Program-made: the position numbers and the translations under genes | Notes under the pieces: generated by a model | Told to the model about the DNA's origin: nothing | Database searches by the model: none | The model's input: only the letters and a program-made list of their open reading frames with translations | Shown: piece by piece, positions 8,683 through 17,219 of the stretch | Numbering within the stretch: the first letter of the stretch is position 1 | Layout of the letters: each line of letters begins with the position of its first letter | Assembly (NCBI RefSeq): GCF_012935695.1 | Contig: NZ_CP052859.1 | Span: forward strand, 3,637,001-3,701,000 | Source: Pseudomonas sp. ADAK18 | GTDB taxonomy: Bacteria > Pseudomonadota > Gammaproteobacteria > Pseudomonadales > Pseudomonadaceae | Direction of reading: 5' to 3' | DNA length: 64,000 nt

Positions 8683-8802
8683 CCCGTATCAGCTGTTGAG
8701 CTTAAGCGAGGCTGCATCGGCAGCACCACCGCAATCGAATCAGGCATCAATACCGAGTCGCCCCATACGCAGCCTCGCTTAAGCTCGACAGCTGCTACGC
8801 GG
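8683..8802. repeat. Inverted repeat element (REP-like, AGCTGT-AAGCGAGGCTGC type)
   Basis: Two 25-base arms, 8691-8715 and 8769-8793, are complementary except at one base. The flanks CCCGTAT/TACGCGG extend the pairing imperfectly. The element lies upstream of the CurA-like gene and differs in sequence from the GTGGGAGC-type REPs elsewhere in the window. Confidence 0.8.
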
Positions 8803-8816
8803 GAATTTGCTTCAAA

Positions 8817-9026
8817 AAAAATGCCAGGCACGAGGCCTAATGCCAGTCAGTTAAGGGCGAACACTGTACCTGTGGCGAGGGAGCTTGCTCCCGTTGGGTC
8901 GCGAAGCGGCCCCAAAAATGGGACTGCTGCGCAGTCCAACGGGAGCAAGCTCCCTCGCCACAGGTTACTTTTTACCCCCTTCTACTTCTTAACTGACTGG
9001 CATTAGGCACGAGGCCTGGCATTTTT
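8817..9026. mobile_element. MITE-like palindromic element with a REPIN nested inside
   Basis: Outer arms 8817-8855 and 8988-9026 are 39-base inverted repeats (AAAAATGCCAGGC ... CTAATGCCAGTCAGTTAAG). A central hexamer, ACGAGG, reads in the same direction in both arms. Inside, 8869-8964 is a separate REPIN whose arms begin CCTGTGGCGAGGGAGC. No transposase is encoded. On the minus strand the right arm starts 17 bases after the ybaB stop and may terminate that transcript. Confidence 0.6.
8869..8964. repeat. Inner REPIN of the nested element
   Basis: Inverted arms of about 30 bases (CCTGTGGCGAGGGAGCTTGC and complement) around a GC-rich loop, lying wholly within the outer 39-base inverted repeats. 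Confidence 0.88.
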
Positions 9027-9043
9027 GTGATCCCGCTCTTGAA

Positions 9044-9382
9044 TCAGAACGGCAGCTTCATGCCCGGTGGCAGTTGCATGCCCGCGGTCACACCGGACAT
9101 TTTGTCCTGGCTGTTGGCTTCGATCTTGCGCACGGCGTCGTTGACGGCCGCGGCGAACAGGGCTTCGAGCATTTCCAGGTCGTCTTCGCTCGCGCCCGGC
9201 AACACAGTTGGGTCGATGCTCACGCGTTTGATGTCGTGACGACCTGTCATCACCACGCTGACCATATCGCCACCGGCTTTACCGGTGACTTCGGCGTTGG
9301 CCAGTTCTTCCTGCATCTTGGCCATTTTTTCCTGCATCTGCTGCGCCTGCTTCATCAGGCCGGCCATGCCACCTTTCATCAT
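9044..9382 (-). CDS. Nucleoid-associated protein YbaB/EbfC
   Basis: A small DNA-binding protein (112 residues) of the YbaB/EbfC family. The start [20 protein letters not shown] and the central [18 protein letters not shown] are characteristic. The ATG pair at 9382 has GAGGTGATTCCC before it as a ribosome binding site. It follows dnaX with a 66-base gap, in the conserved dnaX-ybaB order. Confidence 0.95.
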   Translation of the reverse strand: MMKGGMAGLMKQAQQMQEKMAKMQEELANAEVTGKAGGDMVSVVMTGRHDIKRVSIDPTVLPGASEDDLEMLEALFAAAVNDAVRKIEANSQDKMSGVTAGMQLPPGMKLPF

Positions 9383-9448
9383 GGGAATCACCTCAAAAGT
9401 ACGTGGATCAAGACAGCGCGGTGCCCGCAGGCACTGCGCCTTCAATTA

Positions 9449-11518
9449 TTAGCCCTGTGCTGCCACCGGGGCTTCGACAGGTTCAATAGTATCGTGGCGC
9501 ACCACCGCACCAAACTGTTCCATCATCTGCTGGATGAGCGGATCACCGTGAATCGACTCCTCAGCCTCGCGCTGGCGGTTGACCCGACGGCGGGACGCGG
9601 CCTGGGCCGGGGTTTCCTGCTCGGGCTTGATCAGCTCGATGCTGATGGTCAGGGTGCGTTCGTGGTACTGGTTCAGGGCGTCGTTGAGTCGACGCTGCTG
9701 GGTGGCGTTGAACAGCGCGCTGTGAGCCGGGTCCAGGTGCAGCAACCAATGGTCGCCATCGACGGCGATCAAGGTGCAGTTGGCGGCGATGCTGCCGGTC
9801 ATACCGGAAATCGGCAATTTCGGGAACAGCTCCAGCCACTGCAGCGCCAAGCCGGTGGCCGGCATCGCCGCAGGTTCCGGCTCTGGCTCCGGGGCGGGCT
9901 CAGCGGTATGTTCGCTGGCCAGATCGTCCAGGTAGCTGTAGGCCGAATCCATGTCCGGTTCGATGTAGTCTTCGTCCAGCGGCGGCTCGTCGTCGAGGTC
10001 GGTACCCGGAGTTGCGGCATCTACTTCGGCGATGGTCGGTTCCGGCACAGGAGCCGAGACCCACTCCGGCGCATCCGGCACCACGCTGTCCGGGGTCGGC
10101 GCGGGCATGGGCGTCAGTTCAGGCTGTTCACCGGCAGTTTCCAGCACCGGCTCGACAGCAGGCTGTTGCTCGACAACCGCCTCTACCGGCTCGTTCCAGG
10201 GCAGATCGACCACGGCCTCTACAGGCGCAGGCTCTGGCGCACGCTGGACAACCGGCTCAGGCGCGGCTACTGGCGCGGCAACAACAGGGGCGGGCGCAAC
10301 TGGCTCCGGCGCCGCAATACTCGGCGCAACCACTGGCGCGACAACCGCCGCGCCAGCCACTGGTTTGGCGGAATCAACTGTGGCCTGGCTGATCCCCACT
10401 GGCTTTAGTGGCTGTCTCGGTGCGTCTGCCGTGTCGGCGGGCCGGAACGCCAGCATCCGCAGCAGGACCATTTCGAATCCGCCTCGCGGGTCCGGTGCCA
10501 GGGGAAGGTCACGACGGCCGATCAGGCCCATCTGGTAGTAGAACTGCACGTCTTCGGCCGGCAGTGCCTGGGCCAGGGCCAATACGCGGTCGCGGTCGCC
10601 ATGACCGTTGTCGACCCCTTCTGGCAAGGCCTGGGCGATAGCCACCCGGTGCAGCACGTTAAGAATTTCCGAAAGCACGCCATTCCAGTCCGGGCCTTGT
10701 TCGGACAGGTGACGCACGGCTTCGAGCAACGCCTTGGCGTCGCCTTCGATCAGCGCATGCAGCACGTCGAACACCTGGCCATGGTCCAGGGTGCCGAGCA
10801 TGGCCCGCACATCGGTGGCCATGACCTTGCCTTCACCAAAGGCGATGGCCTGGTCGGTGAGGCTCATGGCGTCGCGCATCGAGCCATCGGCGGCGCGGCC
10901 CAACAGCCACAGGGCGTCGTCTTCGAACGGCACGTTCTCGACACCGAGAACGTGGGTCAAATGCTCGACCACCCGTTCCGGGGTCATGTTCTTCAGGGAG
11001 AACTGCAGGCACCGCGACAAAATCGTTGCAGGGAGTTTCTGCGGGTCGGTGGTGGCCAGGATGAATTTGACGTAGGGCGGCGGCTCTTCCAGGGTTTTCA
11101 ACAGTGCGTTGAAAGAGTGGCTGGACAGCATGTGCACTTCGTCGATCAGGTAGACCTTGAAGCGGCCACGGCTCGGCGCGTACTGCACGTTGTCCAGCAG
11201 CTCACGGGTGTCTTCGACCTTGGTGCGGCTGGCGGCGTCGATCTCGATCAGGTCGACAAATCGCCCTTCGTCGATTTCCCGGCACACCGAACACGTGCCG
11301 CAGGGCGTCGACGTGATGCCTGTTTCACAGTTCAGGCACTTGGCGATGATCCGCGCAATGGTGGTCTTGCCGACACCCCGGGTACCGGTGAACAGGTAAG
11401 CGTGGTGCAGCCGCTGACTGTCCAAGGCATTGATCAGAGCCTTGAGCACATGGGTCTGGCCGACCATTTCGCGGAACGAGCGCGGACGCCATTTACGTGC
11501 AAGAACCTGATAACTCAT
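9449..11518 (-). CDS. dnaX: DNA polymerase III subunits gamma and tau
   Basis: Clamp-loader ATPase of the replicative polymerase. The 689-residue protein has Walker A (GTRGVGKTTIARI, near residue 45), a four-cysteine zinc site (CLNCETGITSTPCGTCSVC), Walker B-type LIDEVHML and the SRC motif (LSRCLQFSL). Residues about 375-545 are a low-complexity Ala/Pro/Val/Glu linker, followed by the tau C-terminal domain that binds the polymerase core. The ATG at 11518 (MSYQVLARKWRP) is the conserved start; a longer frame reading adds only MRRFS. I could not tell from inspection whether a shorter gamma form is made by frameshifting. Confidence 0.97.
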   Translation of the reverse strand: MSYQVLARKWRPRSFREMVGQTHVLKALINALDSQRLHHAYLFTGTRGVGKTTIARIIAKCLNCETGITSTPCGTCSVCREIDEGRFVDLIEIDAASRTKVEDTRELLDNVQYAPSRGRFKVYLIDEVHMLSSHSFNALLKTLEEPPPYVKFILATTDPQKLPATILSRCLQFSLKNMTPERVVEHLTHVLGVENVPFEDDALWLLGRAADGSMRDAMSLTDQAIAFGEGKVMATDVRAMLGTLDHGQVFDVLHALIEGDAKALLEAVRHLSEQGPDWNGVLSEILNVLHRVAIAQALPEGVDNGHGDRDRVLALAQALPAEDVQFYYQMGLIGRRDLPLAPDPRGGFEMVLLRMLAFRPADTADAPRQPLKPVGISQATVDSAKPVAGAAVVAPVVAPSIAAPEPVAPAPVVAAPVAAPEPVVQRAPEPAPVEAVVDLPWNEPVEAVVEQQPAVEPVLETAGEQPELTPMPAPTPDSVVPDAPEWVSAPVPEPTIAEVDAATPGTDLDDEPPLDEDYIEPDMDSAYSYLDDLASEHTAEPAPEPEPEPAAMPATGLALQWLELFPKLPISGMTGSIAANCTLIAVDGDHWLLHLDPAHSALFNATQQRRLNDALNQYHERTLTISIELIKPEQETPAQAASRRRVNRQREAEESIHGDPLIQQMMEQFGAVVRHDTIEPVEAPVAAQG

Positions 11519-11659
11519 CGAAAACCGTCGCAACTGGGAAACAGAAGCCGGTAATGCTAGCGGAGCAGGGGGGAAATTGCATCCGGCACGCTCGCCTAAT
11601 CTGACTAAGCGGGTCCTACGGCCCGTTGAAAAGCCTGAACCTGAGGCGTCCAGGCGGGT

Positions 11660-13351
11660 TTATCCGCCCTTCAACCACTGCACTGGAGGAGCAAAGCCAT
11701 CGACCCAATCGGGTACCTCGCCGGCCGGCATGGGCCGAGCAATGAAATAGCCCTGAGCCACTTCGCAGCCCATGCGCATCAACAACTGGCCATGTTCCAG
11801 GGTTTCCAGGCCCTCGGCGATCACCTCACGGCCAAAGGCCCGGGCCAGGCTGATAACCGCCTTAGTCAGCGCCAGGTCATCCTTGTCGTGGAGAATGTCG
11901 CGCACAAAAGAACGGTCGATCTTGATGGTCTGGGTAGGCAAGCGCTTGAGGTAGCTCAGGGATGAATAGCCGGTGCCGAAATCATCCAGGGAAAACTGCA
12001 CGCCCAGGGCCTGGCAGGCTTCAAGGTGCTGGGTGACCCGTTGGATATTGTCGATGGCCACTGATTCAGCGATTTCCAGGTCGAGCATATGCGGCTCCAC
12101 GCCTGGGTGCTGCGCCAGCAGTTGCTGCAGCCGCTCGACGAAGTCCGCCCGCTGGAAATGCCGCGCCGCAATGTTCACGCTGACCGCCCAGCAGTGCCCA
12201 GCCCTTTGCCACTGATACATTTGGGTCAGGACCTGGTTCATCACCCACTCACCAATATCGACGATCAGGTCAGTCTGCTCGATCAACGGCAGGAAATCCC
12301 CCGGCGCCACCAGCCCGCGTTCCGGGTGCTGCCAACGCAACAGCGCTTCGAACCCCACCACCGTGCCGCAGCGCAGATTGACCTTGGGATGGTAATGCAG
12401 GCACAACTCGCCCGCCGCCAGGGCCTGGCGAATCTGCTGCACGGTCTGATGGGTCGCCTTGACCTCTTGCTCCAGAGAAACATCGAACAGCTGGAAACGA
12501 TTACGCCCGCTCTGCTTGGCCACATACATGGCTTGGTCGGCGTGGCGCAGCAAGGTGTCGGCGTCCTCATCATCCAGGGGAAACAAGGTGACGCCGATAC
12601 TGGCAAACACATTGATCTCCGCGCCCTGGATCGAATACGGCTCGGAGATGGCCTTGAGAATGCGCACCAACGCGCCGTTGAGTTCGTCGATGTCACGCAC
12701 ATAACGCAGGATCAGCACAAACTCGTCACCCGCGAGCCGGGCCACCACATCCTCGCCACGGATGATCTCCCGCAGGCGACTGGCGACCTCCACCAGCAAC
12801 AAATCGCCACAGGCATGGCCGTAACCATCGTTGACCGCCTTGAACCCGTCCAGGTCGAGCATGCACAGCGCTAAGGGAATGTCTTCGCTGCGGGAAAACT
12901 CCAGGGACTGGTTGAGCAACTCGGACAAGTAAGCGCGGTTGGGCAACCCTGTCAGCACGTCATGGCCGACCCGCCACTGCAAGGTGTGCAGCAGTTGGCG
13001 CTTTTCGCTGACATCAAAGCGGATCGACACATACTTCTGCACCTCACCGGTCTGCTCATTGAGCAACGGCACCATCGTGCTGTCGACCCAATACAGCGTG
13101 CCGTCCTTGGCGCGGTTGCAGATTTCGCCGCGCCAGACCCGGCCCTGGCTGATGGCGTTCCACATCCCCTGGAAAAACTCCTCAGGGTGCAGCCCGGAAC
13201 TGAGGATCCGGTGGTTCTTCCCCAGCAACTCTTCGCGGCTGTAGCCGGACATGCCGCAGAACTGATCATTGACGTAGGTGATGTCGCCTGCGAGATCGGT
13301 CTCGGAGAAAATGGCGGCTGCATCCACGGCCCTGCGGTATTTCTCGTCCAT
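11660..13351 (-). CDS. PAS-GGDEF-EAL cyclic-di-GMP turnover protein
   Basis: A 563-residue soluble protein with one PAS domain (about residues 5-115, including YVNDQFCGMSGYSREELLG), a GGDEF domain (about 125-290) and an EAL domain (about 300-550). The GGDEF signature reads AGDEF, with an upstream RxxD inhibitory-site motif (RGED) at normal spacing. The EAL domain keeps its catalytic signatures: EALLRW, DLEIAES, DDFGTGYSS, KIDRSF and EGLE. It is therefore likely an active phosphodiesterase; cyclase activity is uncertain. It lies 18 bases after the aerotaxis receptor gene, suggesting cotranscription. Confidence 0.93.
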   Translation of the reverse strand: MDEKYRRAVDAAAIFSETDLAGDITYVNDQFCGMSGYSREELLGKNHRILSSGLHPEEFFQGMWNAISQGRVWRGEICNRAKDGTLYWVDSTMVPLLNEQTGEVQKYVSIRFDVSEKRQLLHTLQWRVGHDVLTGLPNRAYLSELLNQSLEFSRSEDIPLALCMLDLDGFKAVNDGYGHACGDLLLVEVASRLREIIRGEDVVARLAGDEFVLILRYVRDIDELNGALVRILKAISEPYSIQGAEINVFASIGVTLFPLDDEDADTLLRHADQAMYVAKQSGRNRFQLFDVSLEQEVKATHQTVQQIRQALAAGELCLHYHPKVNLRCGTVVGFEALLRWQHPERGLVAPGDFLPLIEQTDLIVDIGEWVMNQVLTQMYQWQRAGHCWAVSVNIAARHFQRADFVERLQQLLAQHPGVEPHMLDLEIAESVAIDNIQRVTQHLEACQALGVQFSLDDFGTGYSSLSYLKRLPTQTIKIDRSFVRDILHDKDDLALTKAVISLARAFGREVIAEGLETLEHGQLLMRMGCEVAQGYFIARPMPAGEVPDWVDGFAPPVQWLKGG

Positions 13352-13369
13352 GAGTCAGGCTCACATTGG

Positions 13370-14935
13370 CTAGCGGTTGAACCGCTCGACCAGGGCGCGC
13401 AACCCGGAAGAGATGCTTTCGAGTTCCCTGCCACGGATGACTGCAGCGTTGGCATTGCCCGCTGTCTTTTGAACCGTGGCAGCGACGTTGTTGATCTGTT
13501 GTGAAACTTCCTCGGCGACGTGGGATTGTTCCTGGGAGGCGGCGGCCATTTGCTGACTCATGTCAGTGATGCGCTCCACCGCCTGACGGATACCTTGCAG
13601 CGCCTGTTGCGCCTCAAGCACCTGCTGCACGCCCTGCTCGGCTTCGCGAATACCCAAGCTGGCAATATCAACCGCATCATCAGCGCCAGCCCGCAGGTTC
13701 TGGATAATGCCCTGGATCTGCTCGGTCGACTCACGGGTCTTGCCCGCCAGCGCCCGCACCTCATCGGCCACCACGGCAAACCCGCGCCCTTGTTCTCCAG
13801 CGCGAGCGGCTTCGATGGCGGCGTTGAGGGCCAGCAGATTGGTCTGGTCGGCGATGGCCTGGATCATGCTCGCGGCCACTTGGATTTCCTGGGTCTGCCC
13901 GGCCAGGTTACCCACGGCCTGGTTGATCTGGGTGACGGTGCCGGCCAACAGTTGAATCGCCTCGCGCGAGGTGCCGGCCACATGGCTGCCTTGCTCGGCC
14001 AGGCCATTGGCAGTGTGGGCTTCACTGGCGGTCTGCTGCACATGCACCGCCACTTCGGAGATGGAGGCTGCCATTTCGGTCATGGCGGCGGCAGTCATGT
14101 CGGTTTCAGCCCGCTGCTCCAGCAGCGCCGACTCAGTGTTGCTCGACAATACGCTGGAGTCGGTGGCGGCCTCGGCCATCTGGGTAGCCAGGTCGCTAAG
14201 GCGCGTCAAGGCAGTTTTCAGCCGCGCGTCCTCGCTGATCAGGATCATTTCCAACTGTGCTGCCGAGCCGGTGGCGTCGCTGTAGGTCAAGGCGCTGATC
14301 GGGTCGGAAAAGGTATTGGGGGTGTGCTGGACGATTTGCTGGAGTTGCTGCCCCAAGCGCTGCTGTGCCCAAACGCCCACGCCGAGAAACAAACCAACGG
14401 TCAGTGCTTGCGCCCATGCGAGGGGAATCAGTTGAAAGGCGGCGACCGATACCACTGCGGCTGCTAGCGGCAACGCCAGCGCCCGCGCCGCAGAGGCGAT
14501 CCGGCGTCTTGCCGACACAGCCGACTTGCCCGCCAGCAACCGGGCGTACAAGGCTTCGGCCCGGCGCACTTGTTCGCGGGATGGCTTGACCCGCACCGAC
14601 TCATAGCCCACAAGCCGGCCATCCTCGAGAATCGGTGTCACATAGGCGCTGACCCAATAATAATTGCCATTCTTGCAGCGGTTTTTCACCACCCCCATCC
14701 AGCTTTGCCCAGCCTTGAGGTAGCTCCACATCAACTGGAATACGGCGGGCGGCATATCCGGGTGGCGGACCAGGTTGTGGGGGCTGCCGATCAGCTCCGC
14801 CTGGGTAAAACCGCTCATGGCGGCGAACTCGGCGTTGCAGTAGGTAATGTGACTGTTGACGTCAGTCGCGGAAATAAGCCGTTGCTGCTCCCCAAAAGTT
14901 TGTTCAACATCGGTGACCGGCTGGTTGAGACGCAC
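13370..14935 (-). CDS. aer: Aerotaxis receptor Aer (PAS-containing methyl-accepting chemotaxis protein)
   Basis: A 521-residue energy-taxis receptor. The N-terminal PAS domain ([36 protein letters not shown]) is of the FAD-binding Aer type. A hydrophobic membrane hairpin follows at about residues 150-190, then a cytoplasmic signalling domain with the conserved hairpin tip ([27 protein letters not shown]). There is no periplasmic sensor domain, as expected for Aer. The start is GTG at 14935 with GGAGC 7 bases upstream. The PAS domain resembles that of the next gene, so the two may respond to the same redox signal. Confidence 0.93.
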   Translation of the reverse strand: MRLNQPVTDVEQTFGEQQRLISATDVNSHITYCNAEFAAMSGFTQAELIGSPHNLVRHPDMPPAVFQLMWSYLKAGQSWMGVVKNRCKNGNYYWVSAYVTPILEDGRLVGYESVRVKPSREQVRRAEALYARLLAGKSAVSARRRIASAARALALPLAAAVVSVAAFQLIPLAWAQALTVGLFLGVGVWAQQRLGQQLQQIVQHTPNTFSDPISALTYSDATGSAAQLEMILISEDARLKTALTRLSDLATQMAEAATDSSVLSSNTESALLEQRAETDMTAAAMTEMAASISEVAVHVQQTASEAHTANGLAEQGSHVAGTSREAIQLLAGTVTQINQAVGNLAGQTQEIQVAASMIQAIADQTNLLALNAAIEAARAGEQGRGFAVVADEVRALAGKTRESTEQIQGIIQNLRAGADDAVDIASLGIREAEQGVQQVLEAQQALQGIRQAVERITDMSQQMAAASQEQSHVAEEVSQQINNVAATVQKTAGNANAAVIRGRELESISSGLRALVERFNR

Positions 14936-15396
14936 GTTAAAGCTCCATGAACAGCATTCGATCGCCCTGTCGACTGCCGGGTGGGCAGGACGGGCCGATT
15001 CGCATTTCTAATCCGGCTATGCCGTCAATCGGCTGGTTGGCCACAATCGGCGGCGAAGCCACGGTTTTGCACAGCAATTCACCGTCGATTCTTTGATGAT
15101 CAACTAGGCTTTAATACGGGTATCTGGCACGGAAGGCGGGGTGGTGCAGTGGCACTGACGAGCGACGTTTTAGCCCCTGCCAAGCGTCCGATGTATGGGC
15201 ACCTTTATGAGAGTAGGAAGAAAGCAATGATTTCCTGTTTCATAAACCTGCCTTCTGAAACGAGACCACCAAATACTTGTCCTAAATACCAATTCTACGA
15301 ATTACATCACATTTTGCAAGAAAAGGTGATGGTACGAGCGGTTGTCTAATTCCAAGATTTATCGTTAAGTTCTTGATTCTAAATGGGAATTGAGCG
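14936..15396. other. Intergenic region between divergent aer and XRE gene
   Basis: This 461-base gap must hold the promoters of the leftward aer and the rightward XRE gene. The half near the XRE gene (about 15220-15390) is clearly richer in A and T than the rest of the window. I found no FliA, Anr or sigma-54 site in it. A 122-codon frame at 14981-15349 shows no recognisable domain or ribosome binding site and is not called as a gene. Confidence 0.6.
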
Positions 15397-15711
15397 ATGC
15401 AAATTTCAAGTTTGGGTCCAGCCATCAGGCGCTACCGCAAGGTAGCGGGGCTTACTCAGGCTGAACTAGGTGAAAAAACCGGTTTTGACCCTAAAACCAT
15501 CAGCCGCTTCGAAACCGGCACCTATACACCCAGCGTGGAGGCTCTGTTTTTGTTCGCAGAGGCGCTGGAAGTGAAGCTGACAGTCTTTTTCGCAGACTTG
15601 GTCGACGAGGATGAACAGCGCGCTTACCTGTTCGGTGTCATACACAAAGCCACCCCGAAGGATCTGGGAAAGCTGATCGCGGCGGTAGACCAGGCCTTGT
15701 CCAAGCCTTAG
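15397..15711 (+). CDS. Small XRE-family helix-turn-helix regulator
   Basis: A 104-residue DNA-binding protein with an N-terminal HTH_XRE domain: IRRYRKVAGLTQAELGEKTGFDPKTISRFETGTYTPS (positions about 8-45). The C-terminal part has no recognised domain. Proteins of this size include controllers of restriction systems, antitoxins and phage repressors, but no partner gene is adjacent. The A/T-rich upstream stretch hints at acquired DNA. It ends with a strong terminator. Confidence 0.85.
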   Translation: MQISSLGPAIRRYRKVAGLTQAELGEKTGFDPKTISRFETGTYTPSVEALFLFAEALEVKLTVFFADLVDEDEQRAYLFGVIHKATPKDLGKLIAAVDQALSKP

Positions 15712-15738
15712 AGCTCGCAACACCAGTACCCGTAATAA

Positions 15739-15771
15739 AAAGAGCAGACAGCCTGAGGCTGTCTGCTCTTT
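15739..15771 (+). terminator. Intrinsic terminator after XRE gene
   Basis: Perfect 15-bp stem (AAAGAGCAGACAGCC with complement) around a TGA loop, ending in CTCTTTG, 28 bases after the stop codon. Confidence 0.85.
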
Positions 15772-15863
15772 GTTCATCGACTCCTGACATGAACTGACAG
15801 GACAGGCCCTTAGACTTCACGGGACTGAGCCGCGCCATTGCTGCCAGCTACCATGGAGCCATC

Positions 15864-16235
15864 ATGCAGATCCTCGACCACTACTTCCTGCTGTACGTCG
15901 ACAGCCCCGCCACCAGTGCCAACTTCTACAGCCGTCTGCTGGACAAGTCGCCAGTAGCGCTGAACCCCACCTTTGCCCTGTTCATGCTCGATAACGGCGT
16001 CAAGCTTGGCCTGTGGTCCCGGCACACCGCGCTGCCCGCCGCCCAAGCCACCGGGGGCGGCTGCGAGGTAGGATTTCGCGTCGCCGAGCCATCAACGGTG
16101 GATGAACTGCATGCACACTGGGTCAGACAGGGGGTGAGCATTGCGCAATCACCCATCGAGATGGATTTTGGCTACACCTTTACCGGCCTGGATCCCGACG
16201 GCCACCGCTTGCGGGTGTTCACCGTGCCCCAGTAA
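15864..16235 (+). CDS. VOC-family (glyoxalase/bleomycin resistance-like) protein
   Basis: A 123-residue metalloprotein-fold protein with the paired beta-alpha-beta modules of the vicinal oxygen chelate superfamily: ILDHYFLLYVDSPATSANFYSRLL at the N-terminus and GYTFTGLDPDGHRLRVFTV at the C-terminus. The second metal-ligand position region (DPDGHRLRV) is typical of PhnB/glyoxalase-like members. The substrate cannot be predicted. Its 3' end overlaps the convergent EamA gene by 87 bases. Confidence 0.85.
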   Translation: MQILDHYFLLYVDSPATSANFYSRLLDKSPVALNPTFALFMLDNGVKLGLWSRHTALPAAQATGGGCEVGFRVAEPSTVDELHAHWVRQGVSIAQSPIEMDFGYTFTGLDPDGHRLRVFTVPQ

Positions 16236-17117
16236 CGGCTGGCGGCGCCAGCGCCCTTCCAGGCTGATGGCGCCCACACTGGTCAACACGATCAGGCCGC
16301 CCATCACCACTCGCATTGAAATCTGTTCCCCGAGCATTGTCGCCGCCATCACCATCGCCACCGGCGGCACCAGGTACAAGGCCACCGAAGCCCGACTCAC
16401 CTCGACGTGCCTCAACACATAGGCCCAGGCGAGGTACGCCAGGGCACTGGGAAAGACACCCAGCACCAGCACAGCGAGGTTGGCCGACAGCGGCGCCTGC
16501 CTCACCACAGCTGGCAAGCCTGGCAAGTAGACGCAAAGCAACAGCGTCCCTGACCACACCGTGTAGCACACCGTGGTCAGCGGACTGTAGCGCCGGGAAT
16601 AGTGTTTCTGAATGGTGAAATACACGCTCCACGAGATCGCCGCCAGCAGAATCAGCAGGCCGCGCGGGTCGATCTCACCCAGGCCGCGCTCGCCCCAGAT
16701 CACCACCAACACCCCTGTCAGCCCCAGCAGCACACACCCCCAACGCCAGCCGCTCACCCGTTCCTTCAAACAGACAAACGCCACCAGTACGCTGAACAGC
16801 GGTACCGATTGCGCCAGCACACTGGAGGCCGCCGCCGTCACCCACTGCTGGCCCAGGTTGAGGCACAGGTGGTGCAGGAAGATCCCGAAAAAACCCAGCA
16901 CCAACAGCCATGGCAGATCCCGCAGACGAGGCAGCTCGATCCGCACCACCAACGCCACACCCGCCATAAACAGCGAGGCAATCAGAAAACGCGCCAAGGC
17001 CAGTTGGCCGGGACTGTAACCGTGCAGCGCCACGTGAATTCCAATGGGCGAATACGCCCAACAGAGGATCACGCTGGCAGTGACTAGCGTAAGCTTTACG
17101 GGTGACGGGGCATTCAT
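16149..17117 (-). CDS. EamA/DMT-family transporter
   Basis: A ten-helix inner-membrane transporter of the drug/metabolite family, with two EamA repeats. About 290 residues form the membrane core, and a roughly 30-residue hydrophilic tail follows. That tail is encoded in the 87-base overlap with the VOC gene. The ATG at 17117 is taken from an AGG-like site (GGA) before it and because MNAPSPVKLTLVTASVIL leads straight into helix 1; 17126 is an alternative. It diverges from a LysR regulator that probably controls it. The substrate is unknown, commonly an amino acid or metabolite exporter. Confidence 0.88.
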   Translation of the reverse strand: MNAPSPVKLTLVTASVILCWAYSPIGIHVALHGYSPGQLALARFLIASLFMAGVALVVRIELPRLRDLPWLLVLGFFGIFLHHLCLNLGQQWVTAAASSVLAQSVPLFSVLVAFVCLKERVSGWRWGCVLLGLTGVLVVIWGERGLGEIDPRGLLILLAAISWSVYFTIQKHYSRRYSPLTTVCYTVWSGTLLLCVYLPGLPAVVRQAPLSANLAVLVLGVFPSALAYLAWAYVLRHVEVSRASVALYLVPPVAMVMAATMLGEQISMRVVMGGLIVLTSVGAISLEGRWRRQPLLGHGEHPQAVAVGIQAGKGVAKIHLDG

Positions 17118-17219
17118 CGACGACATCCAGAAACTGAGTGGGAATGCCGTCAGTCTTGTCCTGGGCAAGGTGCAGGACAATTAACCGTTTCTGACTTCTG
17201 TAATCACTGGAACTGAGCG

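Noticed and set aside
9074..10408. 444-codon open frame on the plus strand
   Set aside because: Antisense to ybaB and the low-complexity part of dnaX; its composition is that of a shadow frame.
15092..15103. TTGATGATCAA-like sequence considered as an Anr box near aer
   Set aside because: The half-sites are one base apart instead of four, so it does not fit the FNR-type consensus.
14981..15349. 122-codon frame in the aer-XRE gap
   Set aside because: No ribosome binding site, no recognised motif, and a composition change in the middle; treated as intergenic.
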